Positions 7,795 through 17,058 are shown, counted from the stretch's first letter. The stretch: 36,414 nt of DNA from Chloroflexota bacterium (GCA_013388685.1 JACAET010000026.1:1-36414); one strand, 5' to 3'. Notes: generated by a model not told the origin, from the letters alone. Made by a program: numbers and translations.

Positions 7795-8454
7795 TTATTC
7801 GTCCTTCTTCGGGAAGTGTGATTCACCGTGCCTGATGATGAGGTACAGATGCACACCAATGAGCGCCGCCAGAATGGCGGGGATCATCCAGATGTGGGCG
7901 GAGAAGAAGCGCTGCAGGGTGAGGGCGCTCAGGTCGGGTCCGCCGCGCAGGGCTTTGAGGATGAACTCGCCGATAAAAGGAACCGTCCCGGCGATTTGTG
8001 TGCCTACAGTGGTTGCCCAGTAAGCGCGCTGATTCCAGGGAAGCAGGTAGCCGGTGAAGCCCATCCCAATGGTGGTAAGCAAAAGACCGATGCCGATGAA
8101 CCAGGTCATTTCGCGCGGGTATTTGTACGAGGCGGTGACGAAGACTCGCAGCATGTGGATGAAGACAATCAGCACCATCAGCGAGGCGCCCCAGTGGTGG
8201 ATGCCGCGGATCAGCCAGCCAAAGGCGACGTCATTCATGATGTAGGTAATGCTGTCGTAGGCGTGGTCGGGAGAGGGGGTGTAGTAAACGGTAAGAAAGA
8301 TGCCGGTCAGCCCCTGTAAAACAAAAAGAAACAGGCTGGCAGAGCCGAGCGTGTTCCACCAGTTGCCTTTGGGTTCGGGGCGATCGAGCAGGTTTGTGTA
8401 GAGGTCGTTCAGTCCGAGGCGTTCGTCCAGCCAGTCGAAAACTTTTTTCCACAT
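7795..8454 (-). CDS. Cytochrome b6-type N-terminal half of the bc/b6f complex
   Basis: Integral membrane diheme cytochrome b of a quinol-oxidising complex. The 219-residue length and four predicted haem ligands H86, H100, H187 and H202 agree with the numbering and spacing of cyanobacterial/chloroplast cytochrome b6, including the 14-residue gap between the second pair that distinguishes b6 from mitochondrial cytochrome b. The missing helices are in the downstream fusion gene, so cytochrome b is split as in b6f complexes. The Cys that holds haem cn in true b6 (near residue 35) is not seen. AGGAAGG lies upstream of the start, which is 3 bp after the Rieske gene. Cotranscribed with both neighbours. 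Confidence 0.93.
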   Translation of the reverse strand: MWKKVFDWLDERLGLNDLYTNLLDRPEPKGNWWNTLGSASLFLFVLQGLTGIFLTVYYTPSPDHAYDSITYIMNDVAFGWLIRGIHHWGASLMVLIVFIHMLRVFVTASYKYPREMTWFIGIGLLLTTIGMGFTGYLLPWNQRAYWATTVGTQIAGTVPFIGEFILKALRGGPDLSALTLQRFFSAHIWMIPAILAALIGVHLYLIIRHGESHFPKKDE

Positions 8455-8457
8455 GAT

Positions 8458-8949
8458 TTAGCCTTCCTGGTAGAAAATCTCGAGCGTGCCGTCCTCGGTG
8501 ACGCGGAATTGGTCGTAGCGGTCGAGCGGGCGGGGCGGCGGACCATCCAGCACTTCGCCCTGCTCGCCGAATTTGGCGTCGTGGCATGGGCAGAGATACA
8601 CCTGATCGTTCTCGGACCAGTTTACCGTGCAGGAAAGATGCGTGCATCGGCTATTGAGGATGAACAGGTCGTTCGGGTCGTCCGAGTTGCGGATGACGAA
8701 TCCGCCGTGACTGGTGGAAGTCCTCTCCCAGCCATTGACCTGCACGCGGGTGAAGGAAAACGCGTAAGGTTTGCCGATTTCCATGTTTTCCAGTTTGCCA
8801 ATGGGAATCCAGGCTTCTTTTGCGCCTTCGCGCAAGGCAGGGTCAATCAAATAATAGACAGCAGGCACGCCGATTGCCACGCCAATCATTCCCCCGACGA
8901 TGCTTGTGGTCACTTTGATAAAATCCCGCCTGCTGATCGTTTCAGACAT
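8458..8949 (-). CDS. Rieske 2Fe-2S protein
   Basis: High-potential iron-sulfur subunit that takes an electron from quinol and passes it to the c-type haem. The 163-residue protein starts with a twin-arginine signal (SRRDFIK, residues 6-12) and one membrane anchor (about 14-34). Cluster motifs are C102-T-H104 and C120-P-C122-H123, with C107 and C122 placed to form the conserved disulfide (CTHLSC and CPCHDAKF). The final GPPPRPLDRY is the usual Pro loop region. First gene of the minus-strand operon Rieske, cytochrome b, cytochrome b/c. A TATAAT hexamer lies upstream on the minus strand within 9040-9060, without a clear -35 element, so the promoter is not certain. Confidence 0.95.
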   Translation of the reverse strand: MSETISRRDFIKVTTSIVGGMIGVAIGVPAVYYLIDPALREGAKEAWIPIGKLENMEIGKPYAFSFTRVQVNGWERTSTSHGGFVIRNSDDPNDLFILNSRCTHLSCTVNWSENDQVYLCPCHDAKFGEQGEVLDGPPPRPLDRYDQFRVTEDGTLEIFYQEG

Positions 8950-9116
8950 AAACGCCTCCGAATGTAAATCTTTCCGGAAAGTAGAGATGATTTGCCAGCA
9001 ATAAAATTTGAGTTAGAATTGGACTGCTTTGTCGGAATTGTAATCTGGATTATAAGGGTCAAGCCCCTCTTTTTTGGAGGATGTCTGAAACGAATAACCT
9101 ATGAGTATTGTCACTT

Positions 9117-9144
9117 TTGGCGCATCGAGCGGGAATGAGATAAT
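9117..9144 (+). promoter_or_regulatory. Candidate promoter of sdhCDAB
   Basis: TTGGCG (9117-9122), 16-bp spacer, GATAAT (9139-9144), about 40 bp before sdhC. The rest of the 8950-9183 intergenic region holds the divergent Rieske leader; nothing else was recognised. Confidence 0.45.
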
Positions 9145-9183
9145 GCATCAACTTCCCAAAATCATCAAATCAAGGAGGCATGG

Positions 9184-9558
9184 ATGAGCCTGAAAAGAAA
9201 CGTCAGTCTGGCTACAGGCTTGCGGTATCAGGGACAGGGTCCGTACCTGACCTTTATCCTGCACCGCATCGGCGGGCTGGGGATGGGGATTTTCGTCGCC
9301 GTGCATGTTTTGGCTTCATTTGTAGGGGGGAGCGTTGGCAGTTTCCTGAACGCCATCTACACCCATTGGGTGTTTCAAATCTTTATTTTTTTCTGTGCGC
9401 TGTTTCACGCCATCAACGGACTGCGCATTACGATTTGCGATTTGTTCCCCAAACTCATCGAGTATCAGCGGGAAGCCATTTGGGTGGAATGGGCGGTTTT
9501 CCTACCCATTTTTGGGATTGCGGTGTTCGTGATCCTCAATGCTGCGCTGGGAGGTTGA
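9184..9558 (+). CDS. sdhC: Succinate dehydrogenase cytochrome b subunit (SdhC)
   Basis: Membrane anchor of complex II. The 124-residue protein has three hydrophobic segments (about 25-48, 58-80, 98-120). The N-terminal HRIGGLGMGIF segment and LFHAINGLRI, whose His is a likely haem b ligand, are characteristic of SdhC. The ATG at 9184 was chosen, five bases after AAGGAGG; an ATG at 9180 in another frame opens a shadow frame that lacks any family resemblance. First gene of the sdhCDAB operon; its stop codon is followed after one base by the sdhD start. Confidence 0.85.
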   Translation: MSLKRNVSLATGLRYQGQGPYLTFILHRIGGLGMGIFVAVHVLASFVGGSVGSFLNAIYTHWVFQIFIFFCALFHAINGLRITICDLFPKLIEYQREAIWVEWAVFLPIFGIAVFVILNAALGG

Positions 9559-9559
9559 A

Positions 9560-9994
9560 ATGACAACGACAAAACCCAGAACTCTTCCTCTTTCGAAGCG
9601 CGGCTTGAACTTCGAGATGCTGATGTGGATCTTCACGCGTCTGTCCGCCCTGGCTATGTATGCGTTGATCCTGATCGCCATCATCGGCGCGCTGATCATG
9701 GGCGCACGCACGCAGATGAACATGGCAGACGTTTTGCGCTGGGGCTTCATGCCCAACTCCAGCCATGTTCAAAGCACGAACGTGCCAGACCTGGCTCCCT
9801 GGGCAAGCCCGTTCTGGAAGGTGACGGCCGGTCTGCTTCTTTTCGTGGCAGTGGCGCACGGCGTGCACGGGCTGGTGGTCATTTCAGACGATTACATCGT
9901 CTCCGCCCGCGGCAGGAACATTGCCCGCATCATCAGCATCATCATGGTCATTTCATTCAGCCTCATGGGGCTTTATATTATCTGGACATCGTAG
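9560..9994 (+). CDS. sdhD: Succinate dehydrogenase membrane anchor subunit (SdhD)
   Basis: A 144-residue protein with three membrane segments (about 30-50, 86-106, 122-142). VAHGVHGL carries candidate haem and quinone-site His residues, as in SdhD-type anchors. Identification rests mostly on position between sdhC and sdhA and on topology, because this subunit diverges fast. GGGAGG lies upstream of the ATG at 9560; a longer frame from 9539 would overlap sdhC. Translation is likely coupled to sdhC. Confidence 0.8.
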   Translation: MTTTKPRTLPLSKRGLNFEMLMWIFTRLSALAMYALILIAIIGALIMGARTQMNMADVLRWGFMPNSSHVQSTNVPDLAPWASPFWKVTAGLLLFVAVAHGVHGLVVISDDYIVSARGRNIARIISIIMVISFSLMGLYIIWTS

Positions 9995-10003
9995 GAGTCA
10001 TTC

Positions 10004-11797
10004 ATGGCAAACGTTCATCAGTTTGATGTGGTTGTGGTCGGCGCGGGCGGCGCGGGACTCATGGCAGGTCTCTACGCTTCACGCACCGCCAGGACCGCCG
10101 TCATCAGCAAACTCTATCCCACCCGCTCGCACACCGGCGCGGCGCAGGGTGGAATCAGCGCCGCCCTGGGCAACTATGAGGAGGACAAGCCCGAGTGGCA
10201 CACCTACGACACAGTCAAAGGTTCCGATTATCTTGGCGATCAGGACGCCATCGAGTTCATGTGCAACGAAGCCATTGACGCCATCATCGAACTCGAGCAC
10301 ATGGGACTGCCCTTCGACCGCACCCCCCAGGGACGCATCTCTCAGCGTCCTTTCGGCGGTCACACCAATAATGTGACCGGCAAACCCGTACGCCGCGCCT
10401 GTCATGCCGCAGACCGCACCGGTCACATGATTCTGCAAACGCTGTACCAGCAGTGCCTGAAGAACAAGGTGACTTTCTTCGACGAGTACCAGGTACTCGA
10501 TTTCATCGCGGTCAACGGGAAAGCCGCGGGCGTGGTGGCGGTGGAATTGGCGACGGGCGAACTGCACACCTTCCACGCCAAAGCCGTGATTTTCGCCACC
10601 GGCGGACACGGGCGCATCTTTGAAGTGACCTCCAACGCCTATGCTTACACGGGCGACGGTGCCGCCATCCTCCTCCGCCGGGGGATTCCTCTCGAAGACA
10701 TGGAATTTTTCCAGTTCCATCCGACGGGCATCTACAAACTCGGCATCCTCATCACCGAAGGCGTGCGCGGTGAGGGCGGCGTCCTCATCAACGGATTGGG
10801 CGAGCGCTTCATGCCCAAATATGCGCCGACCGTTAAAGATCTGGCGTCGCGCGATGTGATCAGCCGCGCCATCTACACCGAAATCCGCGAAGGACGCGGC
10901 GTGAACGGCAAGAACTACGTCTGGCTCGATGTGCGCCCCGAATCGGTCATCAAGTACGCGGCAATGGACGGGCGCACCAACCCCGACGGCTCCCCCTACA
11001 CCATCACAGCCGAACAAGTCCTGCAAAAACTTCCCGACATCATTGACTTCTGTCGCGTATATCTTGGCGTTGACCCGGTGACCCAAATGATGCCCATCCA
11101 GCCGACGGCGCATTACACCATGGGCGGCATTCCCACCAACAAATTCGGCGAGGTGGTCATTGACAGTAACAACACGGTCTTCTCCGGTTTGTATGCGGCG
11201 GGCGAATGCGCCTGTGTCTCTGTACATGGCGCGAATCGGCTGGGGACAAACTCCTTGCTCGACCTGGTCGTCTTCGGCAAGTACGCAGGGCTCAAAGCCG
11301 CCGAATACGCGAAGCACGCCGATTTCGAGAAACTGCCTCAGGAACCCGAAGCGGAGGCAAAGTCGCAGTTTGAAGCGTTGCGGAACGGCTCCGACAAAGA
11401 GAATGCCTTCGACATCTCCACCGAGATGAAGAAGGTCATGTTCGAGGAAGTCGGCATCTACCGCAACGAACAGGGAATGAAACGTGCACTCGAAAAGATC
11501 GCCGAATGGAAGGAACGCTACACACATATCCGCGTGCAGGATACGGGACGCATCTTCAACACCGAACTGCTCAATGCCTGGGAACTGGGCAACATGCTCG
11601 ATGTGGCGGAAGTGGTGGCGGTCAGCGCGTTGAACCGGCAGGAAAGCCGCGGCGGGCACTCCCGCGAGGATTTTCCCCAGCGCGATGACGCCAACTGGCT
11701 CAAGCACACACTGGTTTGGAAGCAGAACGGCAAAATCAACATTGATTACAAGCCGGTAACCATCACGAACTATCAACCCAAGGAACGCGTTTATTAG
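10004..11797 (+). CDS. sdhA: Succinate dehydrogenase flavoprotein subunit
   Basis: Catalytic subunit: oxidises succinate to fumarate with covalently bound FAD. 597 residues, standard size. The dinucleotide-binding [10 protein letters not shown] is at residues 13-22, and H43 in [10 protein letters not shown] is the expected FAD-linking His. [15 protein letters not shown], the catalytic-region HYTMGGI and [12 protein letters not shown] are all present, as is the C-terminal [16 protein letters not shown]. Nine bases separate it from sdhD. The upstream GGAGT is a modest ribosome site. The long reading frame on the opposite strand here is a shadow of GC-rich codons. Confidence 0.98.
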   Translation: MANVHQFDVVVVGAGGAGLMAGLYASRTARTAVISKLYPTRSHTGAAQGGISAALGNYEEDKPEWHTYDTVKGSDYLGDQDAIEFMCNEAIDAIIELEHMGLPFDRTPQGRISQRPFGGHTNNVTGKPVRRACHAADRTGHMILQTLYQQCLKNKVTFFDEYQVLDFIAVNGKAAGVVAVELATGELHTFHAKAVIFATGGHGRIFEVTSNAYAYTGDGAAILLRRGIPLEDMEFFQFHPTGIYKLGILITEGVRGEGGVLINGLGERFMPKYAPTVKDLASRDVISRAIYTEIREGRGVNGKNYVWLDVRPESVIKYAAMDGRTNPDGSPYTITAEQVLQKLPDIIDFCRVYLGVDPVTQMMPIQPTAHYTMGGIPTNKFGEVVIDSNNTVFSGLYAAGECACVSVHGANRLGTNSLLDLVVFGKYAGLKAAEYAKHADFEKLPQEPEAEAKSQFEALRNGSDKENAFDISTEMKKVMFEEVGIYRNEQGMKRALEKIAEWKERYTHIRVQDTGRIFNTELLNAWELGNMLDVAEVVAVSALNRQESRGGHSREDFPQRDDANWLKHTLVWKQNGKINIDYKPVTITNYQPKERVY

Positions 11798-11807
11798 TGA
11801 GGCAAAC

Positions 11808-12515
11808 ATGCAGGTTACGCTGAAAATCTTTCGTTACAACCCCGAGGTGGATAAAACCTTCCACTACGAGACCTACACGCTCGAAGCCGAAGAGACCGAC
11901 CGCATCCTCGACCTGCTCGAAAAGGTGAAAGGCTACCATGACGGCGCGCTGTCCTTCCGCCGGTCATGCGCGCACGGCGTTTGCGGTTCGGATGCCATGC
12001 GCATCAACGGACGCAACATGCTGGCGTGCAAGGCGCTGGTACGCGACGTGGGCAACCGAATCACCGTCGAACCTTTGCTCGGCTTGAAGGTGGTCAAAGA
12101 CCTGATTGTGGACATGGAGCCGTTCTTCGACAATTACAAGAAGATTCTGCCGTACTTTATCAATGACTCCCCGCTTCCCGCGGATGGACGGGAGCGGCTC
12201 CAATCGCCCGAACAGCGCGCCCGCTTCGACGAAACGACCAAGTGCATCCTGTGCGCGGCTTGCACCACCTCCTGCCCCTCGTTTTGGGCAAGCGACCAGT
12301 ATTACGGTCCTGCCGCGCTGGTGACCGCCCACCGCTTCATCTTCGACAGTCGCGACGAAGCCGCCGCCGAGCGCATGCACATCATCGCCGAGACAGACGG
12401 TCTGGCGCGCTGCCACACCGCCTATAACTGCACGCTTGCCTGCCCGCGCGAGATCCCCATCACCAAGGCGATCGGCGAGTTGAAGATGGCAACAATCACC
12501 GGGAAGGTGGAGTAA
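11808..12515 (+). CDS. sdhB: Succinate dehydrogenase iron-sulfur subunit
   Basis: Carries electrons from FAD to quinone. The 235-residue protein has the N-terminal 2Fe-2S site C54-x4-C59-x2-D62-x11-C74 (SCAHGVCGSD...MLAC), with Asp as the third ligand as in E. coli. The C-terminal half has CILCAACTTSCP and CHTAYNCTLACP for the 4Fe-4S and 3Fe-4S clusters. Ten bases after sdhA, with GAGG upstream of its start. Last gene of the operon; an intrinsic terminator follows at 12627. Confidence 0.97.
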   Translation: MQVTLKIFRYNPEVDKTFHYETYTLEAEETDRILDLLEKVKGYHDGALSFRRSCAHGVCGSDAMRINGRNMLACKALVRDVGNRITVEPLLGLKVVKDLIVDMEPFFDNYKKILPYFINDSPLPADGRERLQSPEQRARFDETTKCILCAACTTSCPSFWASDQYYGPAALVTAHRFIFDSRDEAAAERMHIIAETDGLARCHTAYNCTLACPREIPITKAIGELKMATITGKVE

Positions 12516-12626
12516 ATTGGTCATGGTCAACCGATAAACGCAGTTTGCCGCAGCGTGATAGTCATGCCGCTTGAAGTACAAGACCATGATCTCACGCGAC
12601 GGCGCAAGGTGAGGGGACAATTGATT

Positions 12627-12656
12627 GAGCCGCGTGAGGAGCGCGGCTCTTTTATT
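12627..12656 (+). terminator. Intrinsic terminator after sdhB
   Basis: Perfect 8-bp stem GAGCCGCG (12627-12634) / CGCGGCTC (12642-12649), 7-nt loop, then TTTTATTT. The stretch 12516-12626 between sdhB and this site contains only a weaker imperfect hairpin. Confidence 0.85.
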
Positions 12657-12662
12657 TGGCTG

Positions 12663-12668
12663 TATAAT
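12663..12668 (+). promoter_or_regulatory. Possible -10 element of the C39-like peptidase gene
   Basis: A perfect TATAAT lies just past the sdh terminator and 39 bp before the next start codon. No -35 match at the right distance. Confidence 0.35.
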
Positions 12669-12707
12669 CGCCCTACCGTTATCCGCTGATCAACCCATAG
12701 GTGACCC

Positions 12708-13892
12708 ATGCCCTTCAAGCTTGTCTATCTATCCCAGCAGGACCCGCAATGGAAGAACGAATTGCTTGGCTTCGGCGACCCCGGAGACACCATCGGGTAT
12801 GTCGGTTGCGCCCTGACCGCCACTGCCATGCTCCTGAGCGGGCATGGATACCCTGAAACCCCCCACACCCTCAACGAAAAACTCAAGAACGCCGGCGGCT
12901 TCGTCAGTTCTGCCATCCGCTGGAGCGCAGTCAGCCAGATTTACCCGAACGTCGCGCTCAAGGCATTCATCCCATGCTCCACCAGCGACGCGCCGCTTCC
13001 CCAAATTGACGCCGCCCTCGCCGCCGGTCAACCCGCCATCGTACAGGTGGATTCATCCCCTGCGCCCGGCATCCAGACACACTGGGTTGTTGTATATGCC
13101 CGCAAAGGCGACGATTATCTCATGCTCGACCCCTGGCCCTACAACCCCGGCACAGAAAAGGAAGACTATTTGATGAAACGCTACGCGCAGGGCAACACGC
13201 TCCAGCGCGCCATCTCGCACGTCATCTTATACGAAGCGTACGGATCCGGCGGACCGATTGCGGTCCCTTCGACGCCCGGAACGCCTCTTCCCTCGCCGAC
13301 ACCCGCCCCCTCCACCCCCGGCGGAACCTACGCCCGCGTCAAAGCCGAAGTAACCTGGGGGCTCAACATCCGTTCGAGCATTGACACCTCCAGCATGGCG
13401 AACGTCGTTGCCACAGTCCCCGCGGGGACGCCGTTGCTGTTGACCGAGTCGGACGGAGCGGCAAGAGTCGGCGGAGTCAACCAGTGGGTGCGCGTGCGCA
13501 CGCCGGATGGCAGGGAGGGATTCGCCGCGGCATGGTTCCTGGAAAAGACACCCGCGCAGTCGCCTGGTCCCGCAGTGGAAGCACCCGTCACGCCGCCGGT
13601 CACAGAAACGCCCGCGCCTGTATCATCCCCTCCGCCTCCCGCGATGCCCAAACCCAAAAAGTTTGTTGTAAAGGTCTCCGGCGAAGTCGGCAGCGCCGGT
13701 CTGCGTTTGAGAAAGTTCCCCTCCATGGGCGGCTCGCTGGTAATGATACTCAAAGCAGGTACAAGGTTGACCGTAATCGAACCCGTCAATACGGCGAAAA
13801 CGAAAATCGGGAAACCGAACCAGTGGATTCAAGTCAGCGAACCGGGCGGCAAACGCGGCTATGTGGCGGCGCAATATGTCCAACCGGTGTAA
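12708..13892 (+). CDS. C39-like cysteine peptidase domain with two SH3b domains
   Basis: 394 residues. The N-terminal domain (about 1-190) is of the peptidase C39-like (papain-fold) type: YLSQQDPQWKN, then candidate catalytic C34 in VGCALTATAM, H125 in THWVVVYA and D141 in LMLDPW. A Pro/Thr-rich linker follows, then a bacterial SH3 domain (about 210-285, LNIRSS, VRVRTPDGREGFAAAWFLE), a second Pro-rich linker, and a second SH3 domain (about 320-394, LRLRKFP, QWIQVSEPGGKRGYVAAQYV). SH3b modules usually bind cell wall peptides, so a wall-directed function would be expected, yet the N-terminus is a cytoplasmic-looking MPFKLVYLSQ with no visible signal peptide. Substrate unknown. Stands alone between the sdh terminator and a diguanylate cyclase. 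Confidence 0.82.
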   Translation: MPFKLVYLSQQDPQWKNELLGFGDPGDTIGYVGCALTATAMLLSGHGYPETPHTLNEKLKNAGGFVSSAIRWSAVSQIYPNVALKAFIPCSTSDAPLPQIDAALAAGQPAIVQVDSSPAPGIQTHWVVVYARKGDDYLMLDPWPYNPGTEKEDYLMKRYAQGNTLQRAISHVILYEAYGSGGPIAVPSTPGTPLPSPTPAPSTPGGTYARVKAEVTWGLNIRSSIDTSSMANVVATVPAGTPLLLTESDGAARVGGVNQWVRVRTPDGREGFAAAWFLEKTPAQSPGPAVEAPVTPPVTETPAPVSSPPPPAMPKPKKFVVKVSGEVGSAGLRLRKFPSMGGSLVMILKAGTRLTVIEPVNTAKTKIGKPNQWIQVSEPGGKRGYVAAQYVQPV

Positions 13893-14041
13893 CGTCGGAC
13901 GCATCTTATGAGTGTCCAAGGGAACACAAAGAGAAAATGCACGCGCCGCCGGGCAATTTGTCAGCCGATTGCAACTCGAATACAACCTCAAAGTAAGATA
14001 AAATGAAAAGCCCATAACGGGGCGCGCAGACCGGGTTCGAC

Positions 14042-15646
14042 ATGATCCAGTATCATCCCTACTCCATCCTCCTTGCAGTTTCTGCGTTCACAACATTGAT
14101 CGTGCTTTTCATTGTCCGGCGGCGGAGTGCGCCGGGGTCCCGGGCATTACAAGGCATGCTATTGGGCATGTGCCTATGGGGTTTTTTCTATGCGCTCAGT
14201 TGGGTGGCAGTCCCGCTGGAACACAAGATCTTCTGGCTGAAGATCATGTACATGGGAGTGGTCATGGTGCCGGGATTTTTCCTGATCTTTATCCTGCGCA
14301 TCACCCGCCGGGATGATTGGATCACTTTTCGGACTCTTATGCTCATACTTGTCGAACCGGCGCTCGCATTGACCTTCCTGTGGACGGCACCAAGCCTTTT
14401 TTTCCCTTCCATCGAGCTGACCAGCCAGGGCGGTTACGCCATCCTGGAAATCCGGCGCGGCGTCTTTTTCTGGATCAACACGGCGTACTCCTACACGCTC
14501 ATCCTGCTCTCTTTCATTCTGCTGGGAATCAGTTACCGCCACGCCAATTCCTTCTTCAGGAAACAATACCTGATAATTATTCTGGGGTCCGTCGTCCCGT
14601 TTGTCTTCAGTACATACACTCACCTTAGACCCGGCTCGTCCGCCGAGCCCGACTATGCCCCAGCCACCTTCGGCATTGCAGGCATGGTGTACGCCTACGC
14701 CATCTTCCGTCATCAGTTCATGGATGTGATCCCCATTGCCCGAAGCCGCCTGATCGAGAACATGAGCGACGGCATCCTCGTGCTGGACGCACAGGGCCGC
14801 ATCGTGGACATCAACCCCGCCATGAAGACCTTCCTGGAGGAAGAGCCAGCCTCCCTGCTCGGCAGGAAGGTCTCGGATATGATACATCTGTGGAACGGCA
14901 ATGCGGATCTTCTTTTGAACAGCATGGAAACCCGCACCGAACTGCGGTTTCCCAACAGAACGTCTCGTTACCTGGACCTGCGGGTGACTCCGCTCTACGA
15001 TGACGATCAGCGCCTGAGCGGGCGCCTCATCATCTTCCGTGACATCACCGACCGCAAGGAGGTGGAAAAGGACCTGCGCCACGCCATGGACAGGCTTCAA
15101 ACCCAATTGATCGAAATCGGCGTACTGCAAAGTCAATTGCGCGAACAGGCAATCCGCGACGCGTTGACCAATTTATTCAATCGCCGCTATCTCGAAGAGA
15201 CCCTCGAACGCGAACTGGCGCGCGCCGTGCGCGAGATCTATCCGCTGTGCATCGTGATGATGGACATCGATCATTTCAAAGATGTCAACGACACGTACGG
15301 TCACGAAGCGGGCGACTTGGTGCTCAAGACGCTGGCAGAGACCGTTACCAAACAAAGCCGCCAGGGCGACTTTGTCTGCCGGTATGGAGGGGAGGAATTC
15401 GTGCTGGTCATGCCCAACATCACCATCGAGGTGGCAAAGGAACGGGTGAGTTCGCTCCATCGTTCGATTGCCTCGCTCTCCATCTCTTTTGGGCGATTCA
15501 ATCTCAATGTCACCATGTCCATGGGGATTTCCTGGTATCCGAAACACGGTGAAACCAAAGAAAGCCTTCTGCGCGCGGCAGACCGGGCGCTCTATGCCGC
15601 CAAGAACGGCGGGCGCAACCGGGTGGTTGTTTACAATCCGTCGTAA
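14042..15646 (+). CDS. Membrane diguanylate cyclase: 7TM sensor, PAS and GGDEF
   Basis: 534 residues. Residues 1-225 contain about seven membrane helices of the N-terminal 7TM histidine-kinase-type sensor region. A PAS domain spans about 235-345 (RLIENMSDGILVLDAQGRIV and IIFRDITDRK), then a coiled linker 340-370, then GGDEF at about 372-534. The active-site motif is GGEEF at 449-453, with DxD metal residues near D408/D410. RQGD at 440-443, five residues before GGEEF, is an intact inhibitory I-site (RxxD), so an active, product-inhibited cyclase making c-di-GMP is expected. No EAL domain. Ribosome site is weak. No partner gene is evident; the downstream gene is separated by 427 bp. Confidence 0.9.
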   Translation: MIQYHPYSILLAVSAFTTLIVLFIVRRRSAPGSRALQGMLLGMCLWGFFYALSWVAVPLEHKIFWLKIMYMGVVMVPGFFLIFILRITRRDDWITFRTLMLILVEPALALTFLWTAPSLFFPSIELTSQGGYAILEIRRGVFFWINTAYSYTLILLSFILLGISYRHANSFFRKQYLIIILGSVVPFVFSTYTHLRPGSSAEPDYAPATFGIAGMVYAYAIFRHQFMDVIPIARSRLIENMSDGILVLDAQGRIVDINPAMKTFLEEEPASLLGRKVSDMIHLWNGNADLLLNSMETRTELRFPNRTSRYLDLRVTPLYDDDQRLSGRLIIFRDITDRKEVEKDLRHAMDRLQTQLIEIGVLQSQLREQAIRDALTNLFNRRYLEETLERELARAVREIYPLCIVMMDIDHFKDVNDTYGHEAGDLVLKTLAETVTKQSRQGDFVCRYGGEEFVLVMPNITIEVAKERVSSLHRSIASLSISFGRFNLNVTMSMGISWYPKHGETKESLLRAADRALYAAKNGGRNRVVVYNPS

Positions 15647-16073
15647 AACGGGAATGAAGCGCCGGGCGCGGATGAATTTATCGTTTTTATAATCTCCTCT
15701 TAAGAAAGTTTTTACCCTATGGGGGCATCAAATCCGCATATACACAGCATCAGCACTTCACGAAAGCGCGTATTCGGCGGTCTCCCCTGGCGCCGCATTT
15801 GCGCGAGAGGGCATCCACTGCGCGCGGTTTTTGTGATCTGCGGAACATATCTGTTTCCAGATCATCGCTGAAGATATATTCAGGGCAACACAAACACGCG
15901 TTTAGAAACGAAGTGGTACGATACGAAGACTCTGCGTACCCTCGGTTAATGATCGGCAAACCACAAAAAGACTGCCTGGTTTGCATTCTCAGGTTTTAGA
16001 CCGATACCGGCTTCCGCCGGAGGAGTCCATTCCAAGTGTTCGCGAAGAAAATCATGGTTGTAGAGGTGAGAAC
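15647..16073. other. Structured 427-bp intergenic region upstream of msrP
   Basis: No credible gene. Several hairpins stand out: 15834-15864 (13 paired bases, one bulge, 4-nt loop TATC), CTGAA/TTCAG at 15868-15883, GGTACG/CGTACC near 15915-15940 and CCGGC-TTCC-GCCGG at 16007-16020. A TATAAT hexamer occurs at 15688-15693 without a -35 element. None of the hairpins has a T-run, so they are not terminators. Could be a long leader or small RNA. Confidence 0.4.
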
Positions 16074-17033
16074 ATGACCAATACATTCAAATCCGTCCCC
16101 GTCAAATCGTCCGAGATCACGCCTTACGAGCAGTATCTTTCACGACGCGATTTTCTCAAAGCCGCCGGGGTGGTGACCGGGGCGGCGCTGCTCGCGGCGT
16201 GCGCGCCGTCGGTGACCGAATCAGCCGTCCCTGAGTCAGAAGCGCCTGTCACCGCTTCGGGCTTGACCGACGAGCTGGGCGATCCTGTCAACTCATTCGA
16301 AGACATCACCCATTACAACAACTATTACGAGTTCACCACCGACAAGGAAGGGGTCGCGCGGCTGGCGCAGAAGTTCAATCCCAAACCCTGGACGGTGGAA
16401 GTATATGGGCTGGTCAACAAGCCAAAGACCTACGGCATCGAAGACCTGCTCAGCCGCTTCACGCAGGAGGAGCGCATTTACCGCCTGCGGTGTGTGGAGG
16501 CGTGGAGCATGGTCATCCCGTGGACGGGTTTCACGCTGGCGAGCCTGCTGAAGGAAGTGGAACCCACCTCCGACGCAAAGTACGTGCGCTTCGAAACGGT
16601 CTATCGCCCCGAGGAGCTGCCCGGTCAAAAAAGCCCCTTTTACCCCTGGCCCTACCAGGAAGGACTGCGGCTCGATGAAGCCATGCATGACCTGACCATC
16701 CTTGCGACAGGCTTGTACGGCGAGCCCATGCCGAACCAGAACGGCGCGCCGATTCGTTTGGTGGTACCGTGGAAGTATGGCTTCAAATCCATCAAATCCA
16801 TCACAAAGATCGAGCTGGTGGCGGAACAGCCAACCACGCTCTGGAGCATGGTCGGACCGAATGAATACGGCTTCTACTCCAACGTCAATCCGGAGGTGCC
16901 GCATCCGCGCTGGTCACAGGCAACAGAGCGCCGCATCGGCGAGTTTGGGCGCCGCCCAACACTGATGTTCAACGGGTATGCAGAAGAAGTGGCGCATCTC
17001 TACGACGGCATGGATTTGAGCGTGTATTATTAA
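16074..17033 (+). CDS. msrP: Protein-methionine-sulfoxide reductase, molybdopterin subunit
   Basis: Reduces methionine sulfoxide in exported proteins using a molybdenum cofactor. Start at 16074 (319 residues), preceded by GAGGTGAG; the longer frame from 15981 has no ribosome site. A twin-arginine signal [10 protein letters not shown] (23-32) is followed by a lipobox-like LLAAC (C43), so the mature enzyme may be lipid-anchored. [14 protein letters not shown] carries the Mo-ligating Cys (C140), matching MsrP/Yed[16 protein letters not shown], the [10 protein letters not shown] region and [15 protein letters not shown] are family hallmarks. The haem partner msrQ follows after 25 bp, the standard arrangement in which MsrQ feeds electrons from the quinone pool. 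Confidence 0.93.
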   Translation: MTNTFKSVPVKSSEITPYEQYLSRRDFLKAAGVVTGAALLAACAPSVTESAVPESEAPVTASGLTDELGDPVNSFEDITHYNNYYEFTTDKEGVARLAQKFNPKPWTVEVYGLVNKPKTYGIEDLLSRFTQEERIYRLRCVEAWSMVIPWTGFTLASLLKEVEPTSDAKYVRFETVYRPEELPGQKSPFYPWPYQEGLRLDEAMHDLTILATGLYGEPMPNQNGAPIRLVVPWKYGFKSIKSITKIELVAEQPTTLWSMVGPNEYGFYSNVNPEVPHPRWSQATERRIGEFGRRPTLMFNGYAEEVAHLYDGMDLSVYY

Positions 17034-17058
17034 GACACGAGCGGCTTTATCAACCTTC

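Noticed and set aside
10079..11809. 576-codon open frame on the minus strand opposite sdhA
   Set aside because: Exact shadow of a certain gene in GC-rich codons; low-complexity His/Arg/Asp composition and no family features.
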